A stretch of 64,000 nt of DNA from CBDUEF01 sp018063485 (GTDB taxonomy: Bacteria > Pseudomonadota > Alphaproteobacteria > Rhodobacterales > Rhodobacteraceae). Below the pieces are notes generated by a model. It worked only from the letters and a program-made list of their open reading frames with translations, did not search any database and was not told where the DNA came from. The stretch spans positions 124,001 through 188,000 of the forward strand of contig JBAOID010000041.1 in NCBI GenBank assembly GCA_037045435.1, written 5' to 3'. The position numbers were made by a program, and so were the translations under genes. Below, in pieces: positions 53,280-63,511 of this stretch (position 1 is the stretch's first letter; each line of letters starts with the position of its first letter).

Positions 53280-53522
53280 TCAGGTCAAAATAGCCAACGG
53301 GATCAACATCAGCGGGATATCGTCCCGCAGGCCACCGCCACCGGTCACTGCGCCAAACCGCCGATGCGCCTCGTCGGCCAGAAAGGCGAAGGCCGCCAAA
53401 GCACCCACCCAGAACACCAGCCGCGACTGCCAAGTTTTGGCGACACCATCAAAGCGCGAGACCGCCGCAGCATACCCATGCGCAAAACCCCGCACCTGAC
53501 GTGGTGCTGCCTCAGTTGCCAT
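53280..53522 (-). CDS. Possible small membrane protein
   Basis: An 80-residue frame from ATG at 53522 with one clear hydrophobic segment (LVFWVGALAAFAFLADEA) and a hydrophobic C-terminus (IPLMLIPLAIL). I do not recognise it. It is the only plausible gene in the 600-base stretch between the HPP-CBS gene and the GAF gene. The rest of 53045-53650 shows frames with atypical composition. It could be a fragment or a chance frame. Confidence 0.35.
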   Translation of the reverse strand: MATEAAPRQVRGFAHGYAAAVSRFDGVAKTWQSRLVFWVGALAAFAFLADEAHRRFGAVTGGGGLRDDIPLMLIPLAILT

Positions 53523-53650
53523 CAATGGCCCCTCCTGGTCCGCTTCGGATGCGCCCTGGGATCACGGTTTCAACCCTGAACACGGCCTTTTGCAACCAAT
53601 TGCCGAAAAGTCCGCTTGCCAAGCCGGATTCATTGTGACGATCTGGCCGC

Positions 53651-54097
53651 ATGAGCCAGATTTATCAAACACTCCACACCGCCTGCGCCGCCCAAGGTGC
53701 GCGCTTGTTCACCGTCACAATTCTGGACGTCGCGCATGATCTTACGCGTCGGGCTTACAGTTCCCATCCGGTGGAATATCCGGTATCGGGCACCAAGCCG
53801 CTTACCCATGACGGCTGGCATGATCATTGCATCACCGGGCAGCAGACCTTTGTGGCCAACACCACGCCGGAATTTGCGAAATATTTCTTTGATCACGCCC
53901 TGATCAGCTCACTTGGTCTGGGCTCGGTCATCAATATCCCGATCATCTCGGATGATACTGTCATCGGCACGGTCAACATCCTTGGCGAAGAACACCATTT
54001 CACACCCGCCAGACTGCAATGCTATCAAGAGCTTGCCAAAATCCATCACAAGGCTCTGGTCGAGGAAATGAGTCAGGCCGGGGCAAAATCTGCCTAG
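53651..54097 (+). CDS. GAF domain-containing protein
   Basis: A 148-residue single GAF domain with LFTVTILDV, the HCITGQQTFVAN segment, SLGLGSVINIPII and GTVNILGEEHHFTPARL. GAF domains bind small ligands or act in signalling. Unlike the gene at 2876, it lacks the three-cysteine pattern of methionine-sulfoxide reductase. Its role is unknown. It lies 62 bases upstream of the acyltransferase gene in the same direction. Confidence 0.75.
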   Translation: MSQIYQTLHTACAAQGARLFTVTILDVAHDLTRRAYSSHPVEYPVSGTKPLTHDGWHDHCITGQQTFVANTTPEFAKYFFDHALISSLGLGSVINIPIISDDTVIGTVNILGEEHHFTPARLQCYQELAKIHHKALVEEMSQAGAKSA

Positions 54098-54159
54098 GTT
54101 TACACCAAAAGGCGCGGCCCCGAACCGGGTCGGCCCTTGGCCCTGCACAGAGGCATCGA

Positions 54160-56112
54160 GTGCGCTATCGTTCTGAAATTGACGGCCTTCGCGCCCTTGC
54201 CATTGTGCCGGTGGTGCTGTTTCACGCAGGCTTTTCGGGGTTCAGCGGCGGTTTTGTCGGTGTCGACGTTTTCTTTGTGATCTCGGGCTATCTGATCACG
54301 CTTGCCATCGTGAAAGAACACTCGGAAGGCAGCTTCAGCCTGCTGCGTTTCTATGAGCGCCGGGCGCGGCGCATTCTTCCGGCATTGTTCGCCGTTCTTG
54401 CGGTATGCCTGCCCTTTGCATGGTTCTGGCTGGCGCCCGCCGATATGCAGGATTTCGCCATCAGTGTTGCAGGCGTTGTGACCTTTACCACAAATATTCT
54501 GGCTGCGCGCTTTATCAACTATTTTGGCCCTTCCGCCGAAATCACCCCTCTGGTGCATTTCTGGAGCTTGGCCGTCGAAGAGCAATTCTACCTGATCTTC
54601 CCCCTTTTTGCCCTGATTGCGCTGCAATTCGGGAAATCTGCCTTCATCGCCCTGGCGCTTGTCATCAGCATTGCCAGCTTTACCTGGGGGCACAGTTTTG
54701 CCAATCGCGGTGTTGAAGGGGTTTTCTATTGGTCCTCCGCGCGCGCATGGGAGTTGCTGATCGGTGTCATCGCGGCGTTGCTACCCGCCTCAAAACTGGG
54801 TGTGGCCCCCAAATCCGGCCTCGGGTTGGTGGGAATCGGTCTGATCATCTTTTCAATATTCACACTTGACGGATCGACCCCTTTTCCCGCTGCCACGGCC
54901 ACTTTGGCCCCCATCGGGGCCGTTCTGATCATCCGCTACGGGCAGGCCGGCACCTTGGCGGCGCGGCTGCTCAGCCTTGCCGCCTTTACCAGAATTGGTC
55001 TGATCAGCTACAGCGCCTACCTTTGGCATCAGCCGATCCTTGCATTTTATCGCCTTCACTATGGCCCGGTGACGCCTAGCGTCGCCGTCGTCGCCGTGCT
55101 GGTCACTTTTGGCCTTGCCCAGCTAAGTTGGGCCTATGTTGAACAACCCTTCCGGAAACGTGGGGGCGGGGCAAGACCCTCTGGCCGCGCGGTGGTGGCA
55201 CTATTCTCGACGGCAACGCTCTTGTCTCTGGCCCTCGCCGCCGTCACGGTTCAGAGCAAAGGCTTCAATCAGTATTTCATCAACCACCGGATCAACCCTT
55301 TCGATGCAGCTTTGCTTGCAGCGATCGAGCGCAGCACAAGTTACGATCCGGACAAACATCTTGAAGATGACGGGGAGTGTCGCTTCTGGTCGCCCGATTT
55401 CACTGCCGAAATTGAAGCCCGCTTCGATGAATGTGCCTCGCGTTATGGCAAGGCCGTGCTGATCCTGGGTGATTCACACGGCAAGAACATTCACAACATT
55501 TTCGCAAAATCCGGGCTGTTTCCGTTCCAGATTTCTGTCATCTGGCACGGGTGCCGCCCGGTCGATGCCGCAGCGCATTGTCAATATGAAGCGGCCAAAA
55601 CCTTTGCAGACCGCCATGCCCGTCATATCGCCGTCATATTGTTCAATCAATCCGGCTCTTATCTGATGGAGGATTCATCTGGCCGCGTTAAATCCGCGTC
55701 AATGTTCGAGAGCGATGCCTTGGTGACGATCCGAAACAATGAAATCGCAGGCATTTCCAGCTATCTTGATGCTCTCGCGGCCTATGCCCCAACGGTCTGG
55801 CTTGGCCCCTTTGTGGAAGCGCGCGCAAGGTTGAATTTCAACTATCAGGGCGCACCGCCCATGCGCCTCAATCCGCAAAGCCTGAACCTGTTTGCAAAGC
55901 TGGACGCGCATCTCAAAGACCTCGCCACAAGACAAGATCGCTGGCGCTATATCTCACTTGTTGACGCTTTCGCTTTGCAACCCGATTTCTTGCAGCAAGG
56001 CGACTGCGTCACCTACCGCGATGCTGACCATTTCAGCCTTTGCGGCGAAGATATCCTTGCAGCAAGGATGAAAGCCGCGCCAAAGGAATGGCTATCCCTG
56101 GCGCAGCCCTGA
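54160..56112 (+). CDS. Acyltransferase 3 / SGNH fusion (OafA-type O-acyltransferase)
   Basis: About 650 residues from the GTG at 54160. The N-terminal ~370 residues are the acyltransferase-3 membrane domain: YRSEIDGLRALAIVPVVLFHAG (His22 in the catalytic region), FVGVDVFFVISGYLIT and FYERRARRILPAL, with about ten membrane segments. The C-terminal part is a periplasmic SGNH domain with LGDSHGKN near residue 437 and DADHFSLCGEDIL near the end. Such fusions O-acetylate lipopolysaccharide or other surface glycans. The target is unknown. The start is set by the family N-terminus; AGAGG lies upstream. Confidence 0.9.
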   Translation: MRYRSEIDGLRALAIVPVVLFHAGFSGFSGGFVGVDVFFVISGYLITLAIVKEHSEGSFSLLRFYERRARRILPALFAVLAVCLPFAWFWLAPADMQDFAISVAGVVTFTTNILAARFINYFGPSAEITPLVHFWSLAVEEQFYLIFPLFALIALQFGKSAFIALALVISIASFTWGHSFANRGVEGVFYWSSARAWELLIGVIAALLPASKLGVAPKSGLGLVGIGLIIFSIFTLDGSTPFPAATATLAPIGAVLIIRYGQAGTLAARLLSLAAFTRIGLISYSAYLWHQPILAFYRLHYGPVTPSVAVVAVLVTFGLAQLSWAYVEQPFRKRGGGARPSGRAVVALFSTATLLSLALAAVTVQSKGFNQYFINHRINPFDAALLAAIERSTSYDPDKHLEDDGECRFWSPDFTAEIEARFDECASRYGKAVLILGDSHGKNIHNIFAKSGLFPFQISVIWHGCRPVDAAAHCQYEAAKTFADRHARHIAVILFNQSGSYLMEDSSGRVKSASMFESDALVTIRNNEIAGISSYLDALAAYAPTVWLGPFVEARARLNFNYQGAPPMRLNPQSLNLFAKLDAHLKDLATRQDRWRYISLVDAFALQPDFLQQGDCVTYRDADHFSLCGEDILAARMKAAPKEWLSLAQP

Positions 56113-56132
56113 AATCCGGTAAGCGCCCGTTC

Positions 56133-56627
56133 TCAACTGCCCTTTTGCCGCGCCACATCCATCACCCAATAGATCCGGCCATTCGACTCCGACAGGGAAA
56201 TTCCGATTTCCTTCAGGCTCGGGTCAATGATTGCGGCCCAGTGCGGCGGTGAATTGCGCCAGATCGTGGCGGCGCTCGAAACCGCTGCTTGGCGCGAATA
56301 GGCGATATTCTCATTCCCGGCCTTCAACCGATAACCTGTCGCCTTGATTCTTGTGCCCAGTTTCGGGCCGCCCGGGCGCGAATGGTCGAAATAGCCGTGC
56401 ACAGCCATATCGCAGGCATGAAACTCGGCAGCCCGGTCAAGTTTGGCTGATCTGGCATAGGGGCGGGCCCCATGCGCCGCGCGCTCTTGGTTGATCCATT
56501 GCAGCAAGCCATCCGCCAAGGCCGCTTCCCCGGCGGGTTTGGCACAGCCAGCCGCCGCCGCTCCGGCCAGCATTGCGGCCAAAAGACAACCACCCAGCCC
56601 GCTTGTCACCATTTCCCGCGCATTCAT
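56133..56627 (-). CDS. CAP (SCP/PR1) domain exported protein
   Basis: A 164-residue protein. Residues 1-28 are a signal sequence (possibly lipoprotein-like, AAAGC). The CAP domain shows LLQWINQERAAHGARPYARSAKLDRAAEFHACDM, YFDHSRPGGPKLGTRIKATGY, GNENIAY and WRNSPPHWAAIIDPSLKEIGISL, including the conserved histidines and glutamates. Bacterial CAP proteins are secreted or periplasmic with unclear roles. The start at 56627 has GGAGG upstream. It converges on the acyltransferase gene. Confidence 0.88.
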   Translation of the reverse strand: MNAREMVTSGLGGCLLAAMLAGAAAAGCAKPAGEAALADGLLQWINQERAAHGARPYARSAKLDRAAEFHACDMAVHGYFDHSRPGGPKLGTRIKATGYRLKAGNENIAYSRQAAVSSAATIWRNSPPHWAAIIDPSLKEIGISLSESNGRIYWVMDVARQKGS

Positions 56628-56878
56628 CGCCCCGTCCTCCATCACAAGATCAACTGGAAGGCTGAAGCTGGAATCGGGCGAAGGCAGGGCAAAGGCAAGG
56701 GCAGATTGTGGCCCGAAGTCTCAATTCGGCACATTTCGCCGATTACCCGATCTTGCTGGCTGACATAACCCGCCGGGCAAGCGGATTTTGGTTGCCAAAC
56801 ATCTTGCACCGCTTACCTTATGATCAAATCAAGCAAAGGCCGCCATCAAGGACGGCCACACAACCGGGAGTTCTGCCA

Positions 56879-58045
56879 ATGACCAATCTGCGCCTTATGA
56901 CCACCTCTGCCCTGACTTTGACTGCCGCCCTTTCAATGGCCACCGGCCCGGCCCTCGCCCAGATGACAGCGGTTGGCCCCGGCGAGGGCGCTTTGAACAT
57001 CGTTGCCTGGCCCGGCTATATTGAGCGCGGCGAGACCGATCCGGCCTATGATTGGGTGACCAAGTTCGAAACCGCGACGGGCTGCAAGGTCTCGGTGAAA
57101 ACCGCCAACACCTCGGATGAAATGGTCGCCCTGATGAACGAAGGGGGCTATGATCTGGTAACGGCTTCGGGTGATGCGTCCTTGCGGCTGGTGGCCGGCA
57201 AGCGGGTGCAACCGATCAACATTGATCTGAATTCCATCCTGGTCAAAGCTGGATGACCGGCTGAAGGACTCAAGCTGGCATACAGTTGACGGCGTTCATT
57301 ACGGCGTGCCCTTCCTTTGGGGCCCGAACGTGCTGATGTATAACACCACGGTTTTCCCTGAAGCGCCGAAATCCTGGTCGGTGGTCTGGGAAGAGCAAAC
57401 CCTGCCAGATGGCAAATCAAACAAGGGCCGGGTGCAGGCCTATGATGGCCCGATCCATATCGCGGATGCCGCCATGTATCTGATGGCGCACAAGCCCGAA
57501 CTTGGTATCACCTCGCCCTATGAATTGAACGAGGATCAATACAAGGCCGCCTCTCGACCTTTTGCGCGGTCAGCGCGAACTGGTTGGCCGCTACTGGCAT
57601 GATGCGATGATTCAGGTCGATGATTTCAAGAATGAAGGCGTCGTCGCCTCGGGTTCCTGGCCGTTCCAGGTTGGCCTTTTGCAATCCGAGGGTCAGCCAA
57701 TCGCCTCGACCATCCCAGAGGAAGGCGCGACCGGCTGGGCCGATACCACCATGCTCGAATCCGATGCCGCTCACCCGAACTGCGCCTATCTTTGGATGGA
57801 GCATTCGCTGAATTCGAACCTGCAATCGGATCTGTCGGTCTGGTTCGGCGGCAACCCGGTGGTGCCTGCGGCCTGCACCGACAAATCGGGGATACAAACC
57901 GCCGAGGGCTGCAAGGCCAACGGGATTGAAGAGCTTTGACAAGATCCGGTTCTGGACCACCCCGGTTTCGAAATGCGCCCAAGGCGAATGTGTGCCCTAT
58001 TACCGTTGGGTCTCAGACTATATCGGCGTGATCGGCGGTCGCTGA
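56879..58045 (+). CDS. Polyamine-type ABC transporter substrate-binding protein (PotD/PotF-like), three apparent frameshifts
   Basis: The start TNLRLMTTSALTLTAALSMATGPALAQ is a signal peptide of about 28 residues. The mature part has LNIVAWPGYIERGETDPAYDWVTKFETATGCKV, WHTVDGVHYGVPFLWGPNVLMYNT and VVASGSWPFQVGLLQSEG, typical of the PotD/PotF family. It binds its solute in the periplasm. Single extra bases near 57225 (A), 57552 (T) and 57934 (C) break the frame; each removal restores family sequence (IPSWSKLDDRLK, AALDLLRGQRELVG, EEFDKIRFWTTP). ATG at 56879 has CGGGAG upstream. The ABC partners follow directly. Confidence 0.85.
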
Positions 58046-58055
58046 AAACGTCATT

Positions 58056-58091
58056 GCCCGAAGGGATGCGCCAATCCACCTCCCTTCGGGC
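58056..58091 (+). other. Intercistronic hairpin between binding-protein and ATPase genes
   Basis: GCCCGAAGGGA (58056-58066) and TCCCTTCGGGC (58081-58091) are perfect 11-bp inverted repeats around 14 bases. There is no T-run. Such stems after a binding-protein gene commonly protect its mRNA and allow it to be made in excess over the other ABC subunits. That role is inferred. Confidence 0.55.
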
Positions 58092-58128
58092 CACCACATT
58101 TCGCCCCTCTCGTCAGAAAGCCCACCCC

Positions 58129-59131
58129 ATGACCGCTTCGGTGGAATTCCATTCTGTATCCCGCCATTTCGGCCCCGCCTCGGCCCCGATCAAAGCAGTG
58201 GACAACGTAAGCCTGACCATCCGCGAAGGAACTTTCTTTGCCATGCTCGGCCCCTCCGGTTCAGGTAAGACCACCTGTTTGCGACTGATTTCGGGGTTCG
58301 AAAAACCCACCTCTGGCGAGATAAGGATTTTTGGAGCACCAGTCGGCAATGTGCCGCCGCATCTGCGCAATGTGAACACGGTCTTTCAGGATTACGCGCT
58401 GTTTCCGCATATGAATGTGCGCGACAATGTTGCCTATGGCCTGATGGTCAAGGGGGTGGCGCGCGCCGAAAGATATGCCCGCGTTGAAGAGATGCTAAGC
58501 GTGGTTCAGCTGGGCAGTTACGGCAGACCGCAAGCCGAAAGAGCTTTCCGGTGGCCAGCGCCAAAGGGTCGCCCTTGCGCGCGCATTGATCAACGAACCG
58601 CGGGTTCTGCTGCTGGATGAGCCGCTGGGCGCGCTTGATCTGAAACTGCGCGAAGCGATGCAGGATGAATTGAAATCTCTGCAACGGCGCCTTGGCATCA
58701 CCTTCATTTTCGTGACCCACGATCAAGGCGAAGCGCTGTCAATGGCCGATCACATCGCGGTTTTCAACAAGGGCCGCATCGCCCAACTGGGCAGCCCTTC
58801 CGAGATTTACACCAAACCGCAAAATCGCTTTGTTGCGGATTTCGTGGGGTCGTCGAATGTCCTTTCGCCCGCACTCACCAAGACGATCGGCGGCCCGGAA
58901 AAATGGTCTTCGCTGCGCCCGGAATCGCTGCGGCTTGACCCACAGGGCACCATAACCGGTAAAGTTCTCGCCTCCCGCTATCTTGGGTCCGCCAATCGCA
59001 TCACCCTTGATTGCCAAGGGGCCGAACTTGCCGCGATCTTGCCTGCGGGCACGGCACAGCCGAGCCAAGGCAGCGAAGTGACGCTGTCCTTTGATCCCGG
59101 TGACCTGCATGTGATGGAGGATCAGGCATGA
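58129..59131 (+). CDS. ABC transporter ATPase (PotA-like), one apparent frameshift
   Basis: Walker A is LGPSGSGKTTCLRL near residues 42-52, and the Q-loop segment NTVFQDYALFPHMNVRDNV follows. An extra A at about 58525 breaks the frame; removing it gives LGSYGDRKPKELSGGQRQRVALARAL, the ABC signature. Walker B (VLLLDEPLGALDLKLRE) and the H-loop (FVTHDQGEAL) follow. A TOBE-type C-terminus is present. It energises the polyamine-type importer. It overlaps the first permease gene by four bases. Confidence 0.9.
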
Positions 59132-60163
59132 GCATGAAAATCCGGCACCGCCCCGCGGCTGCCTCGGGCAGGCGCATTCCTGCAAAGGGCAAATGGCTTT
59201 GCCAAAGCCAGAGCAACAGGCCAGCCATGACACAGGCGATTTTCCCGGCAAGAACCCTTGCTGACCGATTGACAGGGCTGTTTTGGCGCAAACCCACATT
59301 GTTGCTGATCCTGCTGATCGGCCCACCGCTGTTATGGCTGGGGATCATCTATCTGGGATCACTGGTGGCACTATTGCTGCAAAGCCTTTATTCCATAGAT
59401 GAATTTTCCGGCATGGTGGTGCCGGAATTCACGCTTAAAACCTATGCCGAACTGCTGCGTCCATCGAATTATGATATCTTGATCCGCACATTGACGATGT
59501 CGGCCTCGGTCACCGTGGCCTCGGCGATTCTTGCCTTTCCCATCGCCTATTATGCCGCCCGCTTTGCAAGGGGCCGTTGGAAAGCGGTGTTCTATCTGGG
59601 CATCATGCTGCCGCTTTGGTCTTCTTATCTGGTCAAGGTCTATGCCTGGAAACTGATCCTCGCCAAAGAGGGCATCCTGACCTGGGCCGCCGAGGCGACC
59701 CATACCTCGTTCGCGCTGAACGCAGCCCTTGCGCTGCCGGGGATTGGCGGCAATTCGCTTTCAACCAGCTACATCGGCACTTTCCTTGTCTTCACCTATG
59801 TCTGGCTGCCCTATATGATTCTACCGATGCAGGCATCGCTGGAACGGGTGCCGGATTCGATGCTTGAAGCCGCCGCTGATCTGGGGGCCACGCGCCGGCA
59901 GACCTTTCGCACCGTAATCCTGCCACTGGCCTTGCCGGGGATCATCGCGGGCTCGATCTTTACCTTTTCGCTGACGATGGGGGATTACATCATCCCGCAG
60001 ATCATCGGCACCTCGGCCAGTTTCATCGGCATGGCAGTGTATCAATTGCAAGGCACGGCGGGCAACATTCCCCTTGCGGCGGCCTTTGCCGTGGTGCCGA
60101 TCGTGGTGATGCTGATCTATCTGGCATCTGGCCAAGCGTGCGGGGGCTTTTGATGCACTCTGA
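59128..60163 (+). CDS. ABC transporter permease (PotB-like), one apparent frameshift near the end
   Basis: About 340 residues with six membrane segments and the EAA-type loop SMLEAAADLGATRRQTFRTVILPLALPGI. An extra T at about 60127 sends the frame to an early stop at 60153. Without it the C-terminus reads LAKRAGAFDAL and ends at 60163, which is the usual ending for this family. The start at 59128 overlaps the ATPase gene; an internal ATG at 59227 (TQAIFPARTLADRL) would give a more typical N-terminus. Confidence 0.88.
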
Positions 60164-60959
60164 CCAAGCCTCATTGCCGCTTCGGCTTGCAGCCTTCGGC
60201 GGATTGCTGTTCCTGCATCTGCCGATTGTCCTGATTTTCCTTTACGCCTTCACCACCGAAGAGCGCAGTTTTGCCTTTCCGCCGCCCGGCCTGACCACGA
60301 AATGGTTCGCTGTGGCCTGGGATCGCCCGGATATCTGGCCACCGCTTTACCTGTCGCTCAAAGTGGCCAGCCTTTCCACCATTCTTGCGCTGATCCTTGG
60401 CACCTGCACGGCTGCGGCCATGGCGCAAAACCGCTTCTTTGGGCGCGAGCAGATTTCCTTGCTGATCATCTTGCCCATCGCCCTGCCCGGCGTGATCACC
60501 GGCATCTCGCTGCGCTCGGCCTTTGCGGTGATGGACATCCCCTTTTCAACCTGGACGATCATCCTTGGCCATGCCACCTTTTGCATCGTGATCGTCTATA
60601 ACAACGCCGTCGCCCGGTTTCGAAGGCTGTCGGGCGGCATCTTGGAGGCCTCGGCCGATCTTGGCGCAAATGCGTTCCAGACCTTCTGGCACATTTTGCT
60701 GCCCAACCTCGGCTCGGCTTTGCTCGCCGGTGGGATGCTCGCCTTTGCCCTGTCTTTCGATGAGGTGATCGTAACCACTTTCACCGCAGGGCAGCAATCG
60801 ACCCTGCCGATCTGGATGCTGCAAGAGCTGGTGCGGCCCCGGCAGCGCCCGGTGACCAATGTGGTGGCGATTGTGGTGTTCACCGCCACGGTGATCCCGA
60901 TACTGGCGGCCTATTACCTGACGCGTGGTGGATCAGAGACAGCGGGCGCTGGGAAATAG
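60153..60959 (+). CDS. ABC transporter permease (PotC-like)
   Basis: A 268-residue membrane protein with six hydrophobic segments. It has the PotC-type start LFLHLPIVLIFLYAFTTEE and the EAA loop GGILEASADLGANAFQTFWHILLPNLG. With the preceding PotB-like protein it forms the membrane channel of the importer. The start at 60153 overlaps the reconstructed end of the upstream permease by about 11 bases. The C-terminus (ATVIPILAAYYLTR) is normal. The gene converges on the flavoprotein gene. Confidence 0.92.
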   Translation: MHSDQASLPLRLAAFGGLLFLHLPIVLIFLYAFTTEERSFAFPPPGLTTKWFAVAWDRPDIWPPLYLSLKVASLSTILALILGTCTAAAMAQNRFFGREQISLLIILPIALPGVITGISLRSAFAVMDIPFSTWTIILGHATFCIVIVYNNAVARFRRLSGGILEASADLGANAFQTFWHILLPNLGSALLAGGMLAFALSFDEVIVTTFTAGQQSTLPIWMLQELVRPRQRPVTNVVAIVVFTATVIPILAAYYLTRGGSETAGAGK

Positions 60960-60989
60960 CCAGAGCCCCAAATCGGATTTCGCCACGGG

Positions 60990-62135
60990 TCAAGACCTTG
61001 CCGCCGCCCGCCCCGCCCAGCGCCCGGTGGCCCAGCAGGCTGTCAGTAAATAGCCGCCCGTCGGTGCCTCCCAATCCAGCATCTCACCGCAGCAAAACAC
61101 CCCCGGCAGAGCTCGCAATTCCAGATCATCGCTGAGACTGTCCCATGCCACCCCGCCCGCCACCGAAATCGCCTCATCCAAAGGGCGCGGTCCTTGGTGC
61201 GTTACGGGCAGGGATTTGACAGCATGAACCGGATCGAGACCTTTGCCAAACTCCATGATCAAGGCAATGACGGGCGGCGACAGGCCCAGTTTTCTGAGCC
61301 GGTTGGAGAGACTTTCTCCAGCGCGCATCCGTTCCAACCGCGCTGCCACCTCATCGGCAGCAATATCCGGCATGAAATCCAGTTGCCAACGCCGCCCCGC
61401 CCCGCAAATCGCGAGAGACGGCATAGATGCCCCCCCTTCCAGCCCTTTGGCGGAAATGACAAACTCGCCGCGTTCGTGTCTCCCGGCCACGCTTAGCGCC
61501 GCCCCCTTCACCGCCGCCCCGAAATGGCGCGTCATATGGGGCGACCAATTCACCGAAAACCCCATATTCGCCGGCTTGAACGGCGCAATCGCCACGCCGT
61601 GCGCGGCCAACAATTCCACCCAAGCGCCATCCGATCCCAACCGCGCCCAAGAGGCCCCTCCCAGGGCCAGAACTGTCACCTTGGGGTGCAAAACCTGTTC
61701 ACCCTGCGGAGTTTCAAACCGGAACCCGTTGCCCTCGAACCCTGTCCAGCGCCATAGGTTTCGCCGCGAAACCTCCATCGCCTCCAACCGGCGCAACCAC
61801 GCGCGCAGCAGCGGTGAGGCTTTCATTGCCACCGGAAATACCCGGCCCGAAGATCCGGTGAAAACCTCGGATCCCAATGCGCGGCACCAGTCTTTCACCT
61901 CATGCGGGCCGAATGCTTCCAACATCGGGCGCAGGTTTTCCGGCACATCATAGCGCGACAGAAACCTTGCGAAATCCTCGTCCTTGGTGACATTGAGCCC
62001 GGATTTCCCGGCCATCAGGAACTTGCGCCCCGGACTGGGCTTGGCGTCACAAATCAGCACCTGACGCCCGGCACGGGCCAATTCCTCGGCGGCCATCAAC
62101 CCCGCCGGACCGGCACCGATGACCAACGCATCCAT
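60990..62135 (-). CDS. HI0933-like / TIGR03862-type flavoprotein
   Basis: A 381-residue NAD(P)/FAD-dependent protein. It opens with DALVIGAGPAGLMAAEELARAG, followed by PSPGRKFLMAGKSGLNVTKDE, the signature of the HI0933/YhiN flavoprotein family. The C-terminus has VAGGVAWDSL, GVFCCGEMLDWEAPTGGYLLTACWATGRWAG. The reaction is not established. The start shares one base with the stop of the mechanosensitive channel gene, implying co-transcription. Confidence 0.9.
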   Translation of the reverse strand: MDALVIGAGPAGLMAAEELARAGRQVLICDAKPSPGRKFLMAGKSGLNVTKDEDFARFLSRYDVPENLRPMLEAFGPHEVKDWCRALGSEVFTGSSGRVFPVAMKASPLLRAWLRRLEAMEVSRRNLWRWTGFEGNGFRFETPQGEQVLHPKVTVLALGGASWARLGSDGAWVELLAAHGVAIAPFKPANMGFSVNWSPHMTRHFGAAVKGAALSVAGRHERGEFVISAKGLEGGASMPSLAICGAGRRWQLDFMPDIAADEVAARLERMRAGESLSNRLRKLGLSPPVIALIMEFGKGLDPVHAVKSLPVTHQGPRPLDEAISVAGGVAWDSLSDDLELRALPGVFCCGEMLDWEAPTGGYLLTACWATGRWAGRAAARS

Positions 62136-63445
62136 CAGGCGCGCCCGTCGCGCAACTCGACAACACGATGTGGGTAAGGCATTGAAATGCCGCTATCCTT
62201 CAGTGCGTTCCAGATTGCGAACAGCACTTGGCTGCCATAGCGGTTTTTGCCGTCGTCAATCCCGTTCACCCAATATTCCACTGCAAAATCAACCGAGCTT
62301 TCGCCAAAGCCGCGCAACTCGCAATCGGGCCCGTCCGGGGCGGCCAACACGAAGGGCAGCGCCGAAACCGCTCTCTCGATGATCTCGGGCACCAGATTGA
62401 TATCGGTGTCATAGGTCACCGAAAACGCCGCTTCATAGCGATTGGCCGAGCCTTGATCGGAATAATTCACCACCCGCGTCGTGATGAAATGATCATTCGG
62501 AACCACGATCCACCGGCCGTCAAAGGTCTCAAGAACACAGGCGCGCGCCGTCATCTTGACAATGGTGCCCTTCTCGCCGCCATCCAGTTCCACATAGTCA
62601 CCCACCGTTGTTTGCCCCTCGACCAGCAAGATCACCCCCGAGACGAAATTCGCGGCAATCTGTTGCAGGCCCAAACCAATACCCACACCCAGGGCACCGC
62701 CCAAAACCGCCACCGCCGTCAGATCAATCCCCATGATCGACATCAGCAACAGGAACGCTGCACCGAAGATGACGATCTCGGCCGCCTTCACCGCCAATTG
62801 CCGGGTGGCGGGGCGTAACTCGCCCTGTTTCTTGATGTAATCGGCACTGTGGCGGTTGGACCAGTTGCCCAGCCAGAACAACAGGCTGCCCGCAATAACG
62901 CCACGGATCAGCGCCATCACCGAAAAACGAATATTGCCCAGTTCGACAACAGTTTCCTCAAACCGAAGCGCCAGATCATCCCAAATGCCAAGCGCATAAA
63001 GCGCGGCGACAGGGATCAGCACATATCGGCCAAGCAGGCGCAAGAACCCGTCGCGCAGCACTTGGTTCACCAGACTTCGCGCGGCCAGGAATACGAAGAT
63101 CCTTTTGCCGAAGGCGATCACCTCGCCCGATCCAAACACCGAGCGCGTCACCTCTTCGCCCGCAGCAGTAAACCCATAAGCCAGTACCGGCAGTATCAGC
63201 GGCAAGAAACGCAGGCCAAAGCGGCGCGCGGTGGCCATCATCCCGAGATTACCTTCAGCGGGAGTCAACGCCCTGGTAATCAAGGGTGCCGCCCGTCCAC
63301 TGAAAAAACGCGCAGCCAGATAGGCCGCCGCCAAAAGGGCAAATTGCGACCATGCGGCGGGCGACAGCAGCCAGCCCAACGCGGTGTCGCGGGCCTGATC
63401 CAGCCAGCCCATCATCTTGGTCACGATTTCAGACTGTTCACCCAT
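62135..63445 (-). CDS. MscS-family mechanosensitive ion channel
   Basis: A 436-residue protein with about five to six membrane segments in the N-terminal ~270 residues. The MscS pore and beta domain follow: AVLGGALGVGIGLGLQQIAANFVSGVILLVEGQTTVGDYVEL, then GTIVKMTARACVLETFDGRWIVVPNDHFIT. The family releases solutes upon hypo-osmotic shock. ATG at 63445 is preferred over GTG at 63457. It is the first gene of a two-gene unit with the flavoprotein. Confidence 0.93.
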   Translation of the reverse strand: MGEQSEIVTKMMGWLDQARDTALGWLLSPAAWSQFALLAAAYLAARFFSGRAAPLITRALTPAEGNLGMMATARRFGLRFLPLILPVLAYGFTAAGEEVTRSVFGSGEVIAFGKRIFVFLAARSLVNQVLRDGFLRLLGRYVLIPVAALYALGIWDDLALRFEETVVELGNIRFSVMALIRGVIAGSLLFWLGNWSNRHSADYIKKQGELRPATRQLAVKAAEIVIFGAAFLLLMSIMGIDLTAVAVLGGALGVGIGLGLQQIAANFVSGVILLVEGQTTVGDYVELDGGEKGTIVKMTARACVLETFDGRWIVVPNDHFITTRVVNYSDQGSANRYEAAFSVTYDTDINLVPEIIERAVSALPFVLAAPDGPDCELRGFGESSVDFAVEYWVNGIDDGKNRYGSQVLFAIWNALKDSGISMPYPHRVVELRDGRA

Positions 63446-63511
63446 AATCCCCGCCACTATGCCTGTTCAGCCTGATGTCAAAGAACGGCGCGTTAAACAA
63501 GCACTGCGCGC

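Noticed and set aside
53086..53433. Second minus-strand frame in the gap after the HPP-CBS gene
   Set aside because: Its sequence changes character midway and has no family features; the other frame at 53280-53522 is slightly more gene-like, and neither is secure.
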